Shown: positions 55,253 to 64,000 of the stretch, one piece after another
Numbering within the stretch: position 1 is the stretch's first letter
Layout: the number at the start of each line of letters is the position of its first letter
Origin: Xanthomonas sp. 10-10
Lineage (GTDB): Bacteria; Pseudomonadota; Gammaproteobacteria; Xanthomonadales; Xanthomonadaceae
Direction of reading: 5' to 3'
Length of the DNA: 64,000 bases
Assembly (NCBI RefSeq): GCF_040182365.1
Contig: NZ_CP144460.1
Span: 4,154,001-4,218,000, forward strand
The notes under the pieces: model-generated
Databases searched by the model: none
Seen by the model: only the letters and a program-made list of their open reading frames with translations
Told to the model about the DNA's origin: nothing
Program-made: the position numbers and the translations under genes

Positions 55253-55858
55253 TTATAGCTGGGACACGCGCATCGCGATCTGACGAAAGGTCAGATTGAT
55301 GCGCTCGCCGACTGGCTTTACGGTGCGCGGCAAGGCGTGTTTGTAGTAACGCTGGGTATCGCCGCCCATCAGCAGCAGATCGCCGTGGCCCAGCTCCAGC
55401 GTCTGCTTCAACGCTGTATCGTCGCGATGCTTGAACGCGAACCGCCGCGTCGCGCCCAGGCTCAGCGACGCGATCACCGGCTGCGCGCCCAGCTCCGGCT
55501 CATCGTCACTGTGCCAGCCCATGGCATCGGCTCCGCTGCGGTAGCGGTTGACCAGCACGCTGTTGAACGGGCAGCCGGTTTCATCCTGCAGACGCGTACG
55601 CAAAGGCTGCAGCACCTCCAGCCACGGCTGCGGCGCAAACTGCGTGCCCGAGTAGCGATAGCTGGCATCGGCATCGCCGATCCAGCTGCTCAGACGCGGC
55701 GAATCCACCACCCGCCCGAACATTCGGATGCGATGGACTTCCCACTGCACCTGGTCCAGCAGCGCCTGCATCAGCGCATCGGCATGCGCGGCCTGCAACC
55801 AGCCGCGACACCAGTGGATCTGAGCTTGCGGCAGTGCAACGCGTATTTTCATGCACAA
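55253..55858 (-). CDS. alkB: AlkB-family Fe(II)/2-oxoglutarate dioxygenase
   Basis: 201 residues, repairs N1-methyladenine and N3-methylcytosine by oxidative demethylation. Iron ligands H116 and D118 (GWHSDDE) and H174 (YKHALPRT) are present, with the 2-oxoglutarate arginines in GERINLTFR. It is shorter than E. coli AlkB and closer to the ALKBH2-like branch (PRLSSWIGD and NRYRSGADAMGWH). ATG at 55858 or the better 55852 (MKIRVALP). Convergent with the mla genes across the repeat array. Confidence 0.92.
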   Translation of the reverse strand: MCMKIRVALPQAQIHWCRGWLQAAHADALMQALLDQVQWEVHRIRMFGRVVDSPRLSSWIGDADASYRYSGTQFAPQPWLEVLQPLRTRLQDETGCPFNSVLVNRYRSGADAMGWHSDDEPELGAQPVIASLSLGATRRFAFKHRDDTALKQTLELGHGDLLLMGGDTQRYYKHALPRTVKPVGERINLTFRQIAMRVSQL

Positions 55859-55977
55859 ACGCTAGCATGCGCGCGTCGGAGCGCACCGGCAGCGGCGGAT
55901 GAATCGACGCGATTTGCCGCCATCACATGCAATCCCGGAAAATACGCCCCAGCCATCGAGCCAACGGGAGCGGAGCA

Positions 55978-57627
55978 ATGTCGGAAGCGGGAATCGGCGC
56001 GCAAGCGTCAGAGACGGTCGAGCGCGACGTCATGGAATACGACGTCGTCACCGTCGGTGCCGGTCCGGCCGGGCTGTCGTTCGCGATCCGGCTCAAGCAG
56101 CTCAACCCCGAGTTGAGTGTGTGCGTGATCGAAAAATCCAGCACCATCGGCGCGCATATCCTGTCCGGCGCGGTGATCGAGCCTGGCCCGCTGGATGCGT
56201 TGCTGCCCGGCTGGCGCGACAACCCGCCGCCGATCTGCGTGGCCGCCACCGAGGACGAATTCTGGTTCCTCGGCAAGGACAGCGCGCGCAAGTTCCCGGT
56301 GGTGCCGCCGGGCATGCGCAACCACGGCAACTTCATCGTCAGCTTAGGGGCGATGTGCGCCTGGCTGGCGCCGCAGGCCGAAGCGCTGGGCGTGGAAATC
56401 TACCCGGGCTTTGCCGCCGCCGAGACGCTGCATGACGACAGCGGCCAGGTCATTGGCGTGCGCATCGGCGACATGGGTGTGGCCAAGGATGGTTCGCACA
56501 AGCCCGGCTATACGGCCGGCATCGATATCCGCGCCAAGGTCACCGTGCTGGCCGAAGGCGCGCGCGGGCATCTGACCAAGCGCCTGCTCACTCGCTTCGA
56601 CCTTACCGCAGACAGCGACCCGCAGGGCTATTCGATTGGCATCAAGGAGTTGTGGCAGGTGCCCGAAGGCCGCGTCACGCCCGGCAAGATCGTGCACACC
56701 ATCGGCTGGCCCGCCGACAATCGCACCTACGGCGGCAGCTTTCTGTATCACCTGGACAACAACCAGGTCGCCCTCGGCTACGTCAGCGGGCTGGACTACA
56801 GCGACCCGAAATACCAGCCGTGGGAAGCCTTCCAGCAATGGAAAAACCACGCGCTGATCAAGTCGCTGCTGGAGGGCGGCAGCATTCTTTCGGCCGGCGC
56901 GCGTGCCATCGTCACCGGCGGCTGGCAGTCGTTGCCGAAAGTGGAAATGCCCGGCGCCCTGCTGATCGGCGACACCGCCGGCCTGCTCAACGTGCCCAAG
57001 ATCAAGGGCACCCATCAGGCGATCCGCAGCGGCATGCTGGCGGCCGAACACCTGGTGCACTCACAGCTGGTACCGCAAGGCTTCGACGCCAAGCTGCGCG
57101 CCTCCGATGCGATGGCCGAGCTGAAAGAAGTGCGCAACATCAAGCCTGGCTTCAAGAAGGGCCTGTGGTTCGGCCTGCTCAATGCCGCCTGGGAAACCGC
57201 GCTCAAGGGCGCCTCGCCGTGGACGTTGAAGAACAAGGCGGACTGGTCGGCGCTGCACAAGCTCGGCGACTACGAACAACCCAAGCGCGACTACGGCACG
57301 CGCGAACTGGCACCGCGCGACCGCCTGCAGGCGGTGTATTTCGCTGCCACCGAGCATGACGAAGACCAGCCCGTGCACCTGAAGGTGCTCGACACCGACA
57401 TCTGCGCCACCCGCTGCGTGCAGGAATACGACAACCCCTGCACCCGGTTCTGCCCGGCCAACGTCTACGAGATGGTCGCAGACACCGACAGCCCCTCCGG
57501 CAAGCGCCTGCAGATCAACGCCGCCAACTGCGTGCACTGCAAGACCTGCGACATCAAGGACCCCTACGAGATCATCACCTGGGTCACACCGGAGGGTGGT
57601 TCTGGGCCGAACTACCAGAACCTGTGA
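55978..57627 (+). CDS. Electron-transfer flavoprotein-ubiquinone oxidoreductase
   Basis: 549 residues. FAD motif VGAGPAGLSFAIRL, the ubiquinone-region 'YGGSFLYHLDNNQVALGYVSGLDY' in pieces, and the C-terminal 4Fe-4S cluster cysteines (CATRC, NPCTRFC, NCVHCKTCD). It moves electrons from ETF to ubiquinone at the inner membrane during beta-oxidation and amino-acid breakdown. Start at ATG 55978 with GGAGCGGAG upstream; ATG 55927 is in frame. The stop overlaps the next gene's GTG. Confidence 0.95.
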   Translation: MSEAGIGAQASETVERDVMEYDVVTVGAGPAGLSFAIRLKQLNPELSVCVIEKSSTIGAHILSGAVIEPGPLDALLPGWRDNPPPICVAATEDEFWFLGKDSARKFPVVPPGMRNHGNFIVSLGAMCAWLAPQAEALGVEIYPGFAAAETLHDDSGQVIGVRIGDMGVAKDGSHKPGYTAGIDIRAKVTVLAEGARGHLTKRLLTRFDLTADSDPQGYSIGIKELWQVPEGRVTPGKIVHTIGWPADNRTYGGSFLYHLDNNQVALGYVSGLDYSDPKYQPWEAFQQWKNHALIKSLLEGGSILSAGARAIVTGGWQSLPKVEMPGALLIGDTAGLLNVPKIKGTHQAIRSGMLAAEHLVHSQLVPQGFDAKLRASDAMAELKEVRNIKPGFKKGLWFGLLNAAWETALKGASPWTLKNKADWSALHKLGDYEQPKRDYGTRELAPRDRLQAVYFAATEHDEDQPVHLKVLDTDICATRCVQEYDNPCTRFCPANVYEMVADTDSPSGKRLQINAANCVHCKTCDIKDPYEIITWVTPEGGSGPNYQNL

Positions 57628-59711
57628 GTGCATCTGGTCGCTCCGTGGGCTCACGTGCGCGCGCGCAATTATTCGGGCTGCTGCGCACTGCGTTTCGTGC
57701 GTTGCCGCTGAGCGAAGCAACGCGCGACCGTTGGCGCATGTGGTTTCTGGACAGACATTCTGGGTGGGTACCGGAGCCTGAGCGAGGACGCACAGGCTAC
57801 GATGCCTCGCGCCGCGCCGTCAGCCGTGGCGATGAAGCTGCGATCGGCCACGTTCGGTATCGCCCAGCCACCTTGCCTGCGACGCTTCCAGCCACTCTGG
57901 TTGCGTTCTATTTGCCGCAGTTTCACCCCATCCCGGAAAACGACGCCTGGTGGGGCAAAGGATTCACCGAATGGCGCAATGTGACCCGCGCCCTTCCGCA
58001 ATTCGAGGGGCATCAGCAACCCAGGCTGCCCGCCGACCTGGGCTTTTACGACCTCCGAAATCCTCAGACCCTGCGTGAGCAAGCGCGGCTGGCGCAGGAC
58101 TACGGCCTGGGTGCGTTTTGCTTTTATTTCTACTGGTTCGCCGGCAAGACTTTGCTAGAAATGCCAATCCGCCAGTGGCACGAAGATAACTCGATCACGC
58201 TGCCTTTTTGCCTTTGCTGGGCCAACGAGAAGTGGGCACGTCGCTGGGACGGGCGCGGCGACGATATCCTGATCGATCAGGCGCACGATGCCGATGACGA
58301 TCTTGCTTTCATCGCGCATGTCGCGTCCTACATGCGCAACCCGAAGTACCTGCGCGTGGATGGGCGTCCCCTCTTGCTCGTCTACCGCCCTCATCTGCTA
58401 CCCGAGCCAGCGCAGACGGCAGCGCGCTGGCGCGCCTGGTGTCGTGACAACGGCATCGGCGACATCCATCTTGCCTACGTGCAGGGCTTCGAACGGCCCG
58501 ATCCACGCGATATCGGCTTTGATGCCGCCGTCGAATTTCCGCCGAACATGAGTACCCCAGCGTCGGTCGTCGCCAAGCAGCGCCTGATAAATCTCGACTT
58601 CAACGGCGAAGTACTGGATTGGCGAGAGCTGGCGCGTGACATGGAACAGCGCCCGTTGCGCGACTACACGCTCTACCCCGGCGTCAATCCGGGCTGGGAC
58701 AATGAGCCGCGTCGCTCGGGAAAAGGACGCGTCTTTCTGCACGCATCGCCTCGCCGATATCGCGACTGGTTATCGCACACCGTACAGCACCGCCTCGCTG
58801 ACGCCCCACCGGTGCATCGCATGGTCTTTATCAATGCCTGGAACGAGTGGGCAGAAGGCGCGGTGCTCGAACCCGATACGCGTCTCGGGCATGCCTGGCT
58901 GGAGGCTACACGGCAAGCCCTGCTAACTCCGACCCAAGGTACTGCAACGCCCGGCCAACACAAATTTTGCGTCGTCTTGCATGCTTGGTACCTGGACGTC
59001 TTGGACGAGATGCTCGATGCGATCGTTCAAGTGGATATGCCACTGCGACTTGTGATCACCACCGAAACCACGCTGGTCAATCAGGTTCGTCAGCGCGTGG
59101 CGCAACGTGAGCTGCACGCTGAGGTGGAAGGCTTCGAGAACCGCGGCCGCGACGTTCTTCCTTTTCTGCATGTTGCCAATCGACTGCTCGACGAAGGCGA
59201 ACAACTGGCAGTCAAACTTCATACAAAAAAATCGACTCATCGCAGCGACGGCGAAGCCTGGCGACGTGAAATGCTTGCAGCGCTGTTGGCGCAACGCCAC
59301 GTCGACGCAATTGTGGATGGGTTTGCCATCGATCCGTCGCTCGGGCTGGTCGCGCCGGCAGAACATGTCTTGCCGGTCGCCGACTTTGTCGGGGCCAATG
59401 CCGACACCCTGGATTACCTGGCCGTTCGCACTGGCAGCGCCGCAGTTGCAGAACAGAGCCAGTTTGCGTCGGGCAGCATGTTCTGGGCCCGACTCGAGGC
59501 GCTGCGTCCATTGCTCGACGCGCATCTGCATCCGAGCGAATTCGAGAGCGAGCAGGGCCAGATTGACGGAACCCTGGCACATGCGATCGAACGATTTGTT
59601 GGCGTTACGGTGACGCAGTCCGGACACCGGCTCACAACGATCGAACAGGTTCTGGGAGTGGGCAAACCTCCCTCGGCAGCGCCTTATCGCTATGCCCGCA
59701 AGGCGCCATGA
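57624..59711 (+). CDS. WbsX-like / rhamnan-synthesis-F-like surface-glycan protein
   Basis: 695 residues. Residues about 90-430 form a WbsX (GH99-like) domain: AFYLPQFHPIPENDAWWG, FTEW, FYFYWFAGK, PFCLCWANEKWARRWDG, NAWNEWAEGAVLEPD. Residues about 440-690 resemble rhamnan-synthesis RgpF: GHKFCVVLHAWYLD-like, FENRGRDVLPFL, KLHTKKS. It probably acts in O-antigen or other surface-polysaccharide synthesis. GTG start overlaps the ETF-QO stop; the first 90 residues are Arg-rich, and a later start such as ATG 57738 is possible. Codon use is a little less GC-extreme than neighbours, as in LPS clusters. Confidence 0.85.
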   Translation: MSASGRSVGSRARAQLFGLLRTAFRALPLSEATRDRWRMWFLDRHSGWVPEPERGRTGYDASRRAVSRGDEAAIGHVRYRPATLPATLPATLVAFYLPQFHPIPENDAWWGKGFTEWRNVTRALPQFEGHQQPRLPADLGFYDLRNPQTLREQARLAQDYGLGAFCFYFYWFAGKTLLEMPIRQWHEDNSITLPFCLCWANEKWARRWDGRGDDILIDQAHDADDDLAFIAHVASYMRNPKYLRVDGRPLLLVYRPHLLPEPAQTAARWRAWCRDNGIGDIHLAYVQGFERPDPRDIGFDAAVEFPPNMSTPASVVAKQRLINLDFNGEVLDWRELARDMEQRPLRDYTLYPGVNPGWDNEPRRSGKGRVFLHASPRRYRDWLSHTVQHRLADAPPVHRMVFINAWNEWAEGAVLEPDTRLGHAWLEATRQALLTPTQGTATPGQHKFCVVLHAWYLDVLDEMLDAIVQVDMPLRLVITTETTLVNQVRQRVAQRELHAEVEGFENRGRDVLPFLHVANRLLDEGEQLAVKLHTKKSTHRSDGEAWRREMLAALLAQRHVDAIVDGFAIDPSLGLVAPAEHVLPVADFVGANADTLDYLAVRTGSAAVAEQSQFASGSMFWARLEALRPLLDAHLHPSEFESEQGQIDGTLAHAIERFVGVTVTQSGHRLTTIEQVLGVGKPPSAAPYRYARKAP

Positions 59712-59743
59712 CGGCGCTCTGCGGACAATGACATCGGCCTCGC

Positions 59744-60379
59744 TTATCGCTGCGAGGTGAAACTCACGCCCGTCTTGGCACGCAACTCCTCCAGCCCCAC
59801 CCCATCGGCCGCTTCCACCAAGACCAGTCCATCGGCGGTGACATCGAACACGGCCAGGTCGGTGATGATGCGGTCGACCACGCCCACGCCGGTCAATGGC
59901 AGGTCGCACTCGGGCAGGATCTTGTGGCTGCCGTCCTTGGCCACGTGTTCCATCAGCACCACCACGCGCTTGACGCCGGCCACCAGGTCCATCGCCCCGC
60001 CCATGCCCTTGACCATCTTGCCGGGCACCATCCAGTTGGCCAGGTCGCCGCGGTCGGTGACCTGCATCGCGCCAAGGATCGCCAGGTCGATATGGCCGCC
60101 GCGGATCATCGCGAACGAGTCATGGCTGCCGAAGTAACTGGCACCGGCGCGCGCGGTCACGGTCTGCTTGCCGGCATTGATCAGGTCGGCATCCACTTCG
60201 TCTTCGGCAGGAAACGGGCCGATGCCGAGCAGGCCATTTTCCGATTGCAGCCACACGTCCACGCCATCGGGGATGTGATTGGCCACCAGCGTCGGCAGGC
60301 CGATGCCCAGGTTGACGTAAGCGCCGTCGGTCAATTCGCGTGCCGCGCGTGCGGCCATCTGATCTCGGGTCCAGGCCAT
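59744..60379 (-). CDS. scoB: 3-oxoacid CoA-transferase subunit B
   Basis: 211 residues. [19 protein letters not shown] and the catalytic glutamate in [11 protein letters not shown] are the marks of the B subunit of succinyl-CoA:3-ketoacid transferase. With ScoA it moves CoA from succinyl-CoA to acetoacetate. The start ATG 60379 overlaps the scoA stop by one base (TGATG), so the genes are translationally coupled. Length is as expected. Confidence 0.95.
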   Translation of the reverse strand: MAWTRDQMAARAARELTDGAYVNLGIGLPTLVANHIPDGVDVWLQSENGLLGIGPFPAEDEVDADLINAGKQTVTARAGASYFGSHDSFAMIRGGHIDLAILGAMQVTDRGDLANWMVPGKMVKGMGGAMDLVAGVKRVVVLMEHVAKDGSHKILPECDLPLTGVGVVDRIITDLAVFDVTADGLVLVEAADGVGLEELRAKTGVSFTSQR

Positions 60380-61110
60380 CAGTGCTGTCCTTCGCGCACG
60401 GTGCGCTGTTCGATGCGTTTTTCCGGTGCGGTGTTGAGCACCAGCCGGTCGACGTAGATGCCAGGCAGATGCACCTGGTCCGGGTCGATCGTGCCCAGCT
60501 CCACGATTTCCTCGACCTCGGCAATGCAGACGCGGCCAGCCATGGCGCAGGCCGGGTTGAAATTGCGCGCGGTCTTGCGGAAGACCAGGTTGCCGGCAGT
60601 GTCGGCGCGCCACGCCTTCACCAGCGCGACATCGGCATGCAGCGCCGTTTCCAGCACATAATGCTTGCCGTCGAATTGCCGGGTTTCCTTGCCCTCGGCC
60701 ACGATGGTGCCGTAGCCGGTAGCGGTGTAGAACGCGGGAATTCCCGCACCGCCCGCACGCAGGCGCTCGGCCAGGGTGCCCTGCGGATTGAATTCCAGCT
60801 CGAGCTCGCCAGCCAGGTACTGGCGCTCGAATTCCTTGTTTTCGCCCACGTAGGACGAAATCATCTTGCGGATCTGCCGGGTGGCCAGGAGTTGACCGAG
60901 CCCGAATCCATCGACGCCGGCGTTGTTGGAAATCACCGTCAATCCGCCGACCCCGCTGTCGCGCACGGCGGCGATCAGGGCCTCGGGAATCCCGCACAAA
61001 CCAAAGCCGCCCACCGCCAGCGTCTGGCCATCGGCCAGCACGCCATCCAGCGCCGCCGTTGCGTCGGCATAGCGTTTACCGCCGGCCTCACCCTCTCCAT
61101 CGTTGCGCAT
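60379..61110 (-). CDS. scoA: 3-oxoacid CoA-transferase subunit A
   Basis: 243 residues with this start. [27 protein letters not shown] and [25 protein letters not shown] in parts are subunit-A marks. I favour ATG 61110 because GAGGCGAGGG precedes it and [10 protein letters not shown] aligns with the usual N-terminus; ATG 61143 adds 11 residues. Divergent from xanA with about 130 bases between. Confidence 0.95.
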   Translation of the reverse strand: MRNDGEGEAGGKRYADATAALDGVLADGQTLAVGGFGLCGIPEALIAAVRDSGVGGLTVISNNAGVDGFGLGQLLATRQIRKMISSYVGENKEFERQYLAGELELEFNPQGTLAERLRAGGAGIPAFYTATGYGTIVAEGKETRQFDGKHYVLETALHADVALVKAWRADTAGNLVFRKTARNFNPACAMAGRVCIAEVEEIVELGTIDPDQVHLPGIYVDRLVLNTAPEKRIEQRTVREGQH

Positions 61111-61243
61111 CACCGCCCTCGCCTCGCTGATGTAAACGCCCATTCTAGCCGCTGACTGTTCCCTGTCCCCGGTCGCAATTCCGCCACACCCAAGACACGG
61201 CGCACCCGCTAAACTCGGCTGTCCCCCACCACAGGAATTGCCC

Positions 61244-62590
61244 ATGACGCTACCCGCCTTCAAGGCCTACGATATTCGCGGCCGCGTGCCGGATGAACTC
61301 AACGAGGACTTGGCCCGCCGGATCGGCGTGGCACTGGCGGCGCAGCTGGATCAAGGGCCCGTGGTCCTGGGCCACGATGTGCGCCTGGCCAGCCCGGCCT
61401 TGCAGGAAGCGCTGTCGGCAGGCCTGCGTGCCAGCGGCCGCGAGGTGATCGACATCGGCCTGTGCGGTACCGAGGAGGTCTATTTCCAGACCGATTACCT
61501 CAAGGCTGCCGGCGGCGTGATGGTCACCGCCAGCCACAATCCGATGGACTACAACGGCATGAAGCTGGTGCGCGAGCAGGCCCGGCCGATCAGTTCCGAT
61601 ACCGGCCTGTTCGCGATCCGCGACACGGTTGCTGCCGATACCGCCGCAGCCGGCGAGCCTACCGCAAGCGAGCACAGCCGCACCGACAAGACCGCCTATC
61701 TTGAGCACCTGCTCAGCTACGTCGACCGCAGCACGCTCAAGCCGCTCAAGCTGGTCGTCAATGCGGGCAACGGCGGTGCGGGCCTGATCGTGGACCTGCT
61801 TGCACCGCATCTGCCATTCGAATTCGTGCGTGTGTTCCATGAACCGGACGGCAACTTTCCCAACGGCATTCCCAACCCGCTGCTGCCGGAAAACCGCGAT
61901 GCGACCGCCAAGGCGGTCAAGGATCACGGCGCCGACTTCGGCATCGCGTGGGATGGCGACTTCGATCGCTGCTTCTTCTTCGACCACACCGGCCGCTTCA
62001 TCGAAGGCTATTACCTGGTCGGCCTGCTGGCCCAGGCGATCCTGGCCAAGCAGCCCGGCGGCAAGGTCGTGCACGATCCGCGCCTGACCTGGAATACGGT
62101 GGAGCAGGTCGAAGAAGCCGGCGGCATTCCGGTGCTGTGCAAGAGCGGCCACGCCTTCATCAAGGAAAAGATGCGCAGCGAAAACGCCGTGTATGGCGGC
62201 GAGATGAGTGCGCACCATTATTTCCGCGAGTTCGCCTACGCCGACTCCGGCATGATCCCGTGGCTGCTGATCGCCGAGCTGGTGTCGCAGTCCGGACGTT
62301 CGCTGGCCGACCTGGTCGAAGCGCGCATGCAGAAGTTCCCGTGCAGCGGCGAGATCAACTTCAAGGTTGCCGATGCCAAGGCCTCGGTCGCCCGCGTGAT
62401 GGAACACTACGCCGACCTGTCGCCCGAGCTGGACTACACCGACGGCATCAGTGCGGATTTCGGCCAGTGGCGCTTCAACCTGCGCAGCTCCAACACCGAG
62501 CCGCTGTTGCGCCTGAACGTGGAAACGCGCGGCGATGCCGCACTGCTGGAAAGCCGCACACAAGAGATTTCCGACTTGTTGCGCGGTTGA
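61244..62590 (+). CDS. xanA: Phosphomannomutase/phosphoglucomutase XanA
   Basis: 448 residues, the length of XanA. It interconverts Glc-1-P/Glc-6-P and Man-1-P/Man-6-P for xanthan and LPS sugar nucleotides. The phosphoserine is S97 in [11 protein letters not shown], the metal loop is DGDFDR, the sugar-binding loop GEMSAHHYF and the phosphate-binding [13 protein letters not shown] 61244 was chosen over an in-frame start six bases earlier. 50 bases before xanB on the same strand. Confidence 0.97.
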   Translation: MTLPAFKAYDIRGRVPDELNEDLARRIGVALAAQLDQGPVVLGHDVRLASPALQEALSAGLRASGREVIDIGLCGTEEVYFQTDYLKAAGGVMVTASHNPMDYNGMKLVREQARPISSDTGLFAIRDTVAADTAAAGEPTASEHSRTDKTAYLEHLLSYVDRSTLKPLKLVVNAGNGGAGLIVDLLAPHLPFEFVRVFHEPDGNFPNGIPNPLLPENRDATAKAVKDHGADFGIAWDGDFDRCFFFDHTGRFIEGYYLVGLLAQAILAKQPGGKVVHDPRLTWNTVEQVEEAGGIPVLCKSGHAFIKEKMRSENAVYGGEMSAHHYFREFAYADSGMIPWLLIAELVSQSGRSLADLVEARMQKFPCSGEINFKVADAKASVARVMEHYADLSPELDYTDGISADFGQWRFNLRSSNTEPLLRLNVETRGDAALLESRTQEISDLLRG

Positions 62591-62640
62591 TTCACTCTCC
62601 TCTCCCACCCATAGACGCACTTTGGAGTTTCCCCCGCCCA

Positions 62641-64000
62641 TGAGCGACGTCCTACCCATCATTTTGTCCGGCGGTTCCGGCACGCGCCTGTGGCCGCTGT
62701 CGCGCGAATCCTATCCCAAGCAGTTCCTGCCGCTGGTCGGCGACAAGAGCATGTTGCAGGCGACCTGGCTGCGCTCGGCTCCGGTCGCAGGCCATGCGCC
62801 GATCGTGGTTGCCAACGAAGAACATCGGTTCATGGCAGCCGAGCAGTTGCAGCAGCTGGGCGTGAAGCCCTCAGCCATTTTGTTGGAGCCCAAGGGGCGC
62901 AATACCGCCCCGGCGATCGCGGTCGCTGCCCTGGAAGCCATGCGCAACGGCGCCGACCCGCTGCTTCTGGTCCTTCCGTCCGATCACGTCATTCAGAATG
63001 AAGCCGCGTTTCAGGCCGCGGTGACGGCAGCAGCGGGTGCGGCCGAGCAGGGCAAGCTGGTCACCTTCGGCATCAAGCCGACCGCGCCCGAAACCGGCTA
63101 CGGCTACATCAAGGCCGGTGCCGGGACGGGCGCCACCGCCGTCGAGCGTTTCGTCGAGAAGCCCGACCTGGCCACCGCGCAGGGTTACCTCGCCAGCGGC
63201 GAGTACTACTGGAACAGCGGCATGTTCCTGTTCCGTGCCTCGCGCTACCTGGAGGAACTGCGCAAGTTCCACCCGGCCATTGCCGATGCCTGCCAGAAAG
63301 CCTGGGAAAACGGCAAGCGCGATGCCGACTTCACCCGCCTGGACAAGGACGCGTTCGCAGCCAGCCCGTCGGATTCGATCGACTACGCGGTGATGGAAAA
63401 GACCGCCGATGCGGTCGTGGTCCCACTGGATGCCGGCTGGAACGATGTCGGTTCGTGGTCGTCGCTGCTGGATGTGTCCGAGCAGGACGCCCACGGCAAC
63501 GCGCATCATGGCGACGTGATCCAGGTCGACTGCCGCAATACCTACGCCTATGGCTCGCGCCTGATCGCCATGGTCGGCCTGGAAGACGTGGTCGTCGTCG
63601 AGACGCCGGACGCCGTGCTGGTCGGTCATCGCGATCGCATCCAGGAGGTCAAGGACGTGGTCGGCCAGATCAAGACGGCTGGCCGTTCCGAGGCCACCTG
63701 GCATCGCAAGGTCTATCGTCCGTGGGGCGCCTACGATTCCATCGACATGGGCCAGCGCCACCAGGTCAAGCGCATCACCGTCAAACCCGGTGCCGTGCTG
63801 AGCCTGCAAATGCACCACCATCGCGCCGAACACTGGATCGTGGTGAGCGGAACCGCCGAAGTCACCCGTGGCGACGAGGTCCTGCTGCTGACCGAAAACC
63901 AGAGTACCTACATCCCGCTGGGCGTAACCCATCGCCTGCGCAATCCGGGCAAGTTGCCGCTGGAGCTGATCGAAGTGCAGTCCGGCAGCTACCTGGGCGA
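62641..64000 (+). CDS. xanB: Mannose-1-phosphate guanylyltransferase / mannose-6-phosphate isomerase XanB (3' cut by window end)
   Basis: 453 codons are visible and the frame is open at the window edge; XanB is about 467 residues, so only some 14 codons are missing. The N-terminal GDP-mannose pyrophosphorylase has [19 protein letters not shown] and FVEKPD; the C-terminal type II isomerase (cupin) has [19 protein letters not shown]. It makes GDP-mannose for xanthan and LPS. TTTGGAG lies upstream. Forms the xanAB unit. Confidence 0.97.

Overview
The window is chromosomal DNA from a Xanthomonas species. It is GC-rich and shows strong third-position GC coding bias. The gene content is typical of the genus: xanA and xanB for xanthan and LPS sugar nucleotides, a battery of secreted plant cell-wall-degrading enzymes (a PL4 rhamnogalacturonan lyase, two tandem GH12 glucanases, two tandem PL1 pectate lyases), an H-NS-like XrvA-type protein, a large TonB-dependent receptor, and the genus-typical intergenic palindromic repeats. 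I recognised no rRNA, tRNA, CRISPR array, prophage, IS element or toxin-antitoxin pair. The species is not determined.

Layout. 0-5.2 kb: a lipoprotein, a GRAM-like protein, the PL4 lyase and two GH12 enzymes. 5.6-9.7 kb: a DegV protein, a small unknown, and a divergent EamA exporter / MocR regulator pair. 9.9-11.8 kb: a four-gene minus-strand operon of an ArsR-type regulator and three membrane proteins of unknown role, flanked on both sides by repeat-rich spacers. 12.3-15.4 kb: a complete glutathione-dependent formaldehyde detoxification operon frmR-frmA-gfa-fghA with a clear FrmR/RcnR-type operator. 15.5-17.7 kb: a divergent LysR regulator / TDT transporter pair. 18-21.5 kb: a glycosyltransferase facing an OmpR-type two-component system. 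21.8-28.2 kb: housekeeping and envelope genes (gshA, a VIT1-like transporter, engB, cytochrome c4, two DsbA-like lipoproteins, an EEP-family phosphoesterase).

28.3-33.6 kb: choline uptake and oxidation to glycine betaine (betT-betB-betA, no betI). 33.8-35.6 kb: a MarR regulator and a flavin monooxygenase with a perfect 13-bp-arm palindrome between them. 35.8-43.7 kb: a TonB-dependent receptor, Slt lytic transglycosylase and two pectate lyases. 44.5-49.3 kb: rimI with a probable HolD-like partner, pssA, a DUF4124 protein, proS and an H-NS-like protein closed by a bidirectional terminator. 49.4-54.4 kb: a ThrE-type exporter, then an Mla/MCE lipid-transport operon. 54.5-55.15 kb: four ~108-bp hairpin repeats in alternating orientation. 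55.2-64 kb: alkB, ETF-ubiquinone oxidoreductase translationally coupled to a WbsX/RgpF-like surface-glycan protein, scoBA, xanA, and xanB cut by the window end.

How it fits together: most of the window is ordinary core chromosome. The best candidates for new biology are the ArsR/three-membrane-protein operon, the unusual N-terminus of MlaF derived from an intergenic repeat, the HolD-like psi candidate, the alternating hairpin array, and several precise regulatory sites (FrmR operator, MarR palindrome, a possible leaderless arsR promoter, an internal terminator before fghA). I found no convincing wholly new multi-gene defence or mobile system.
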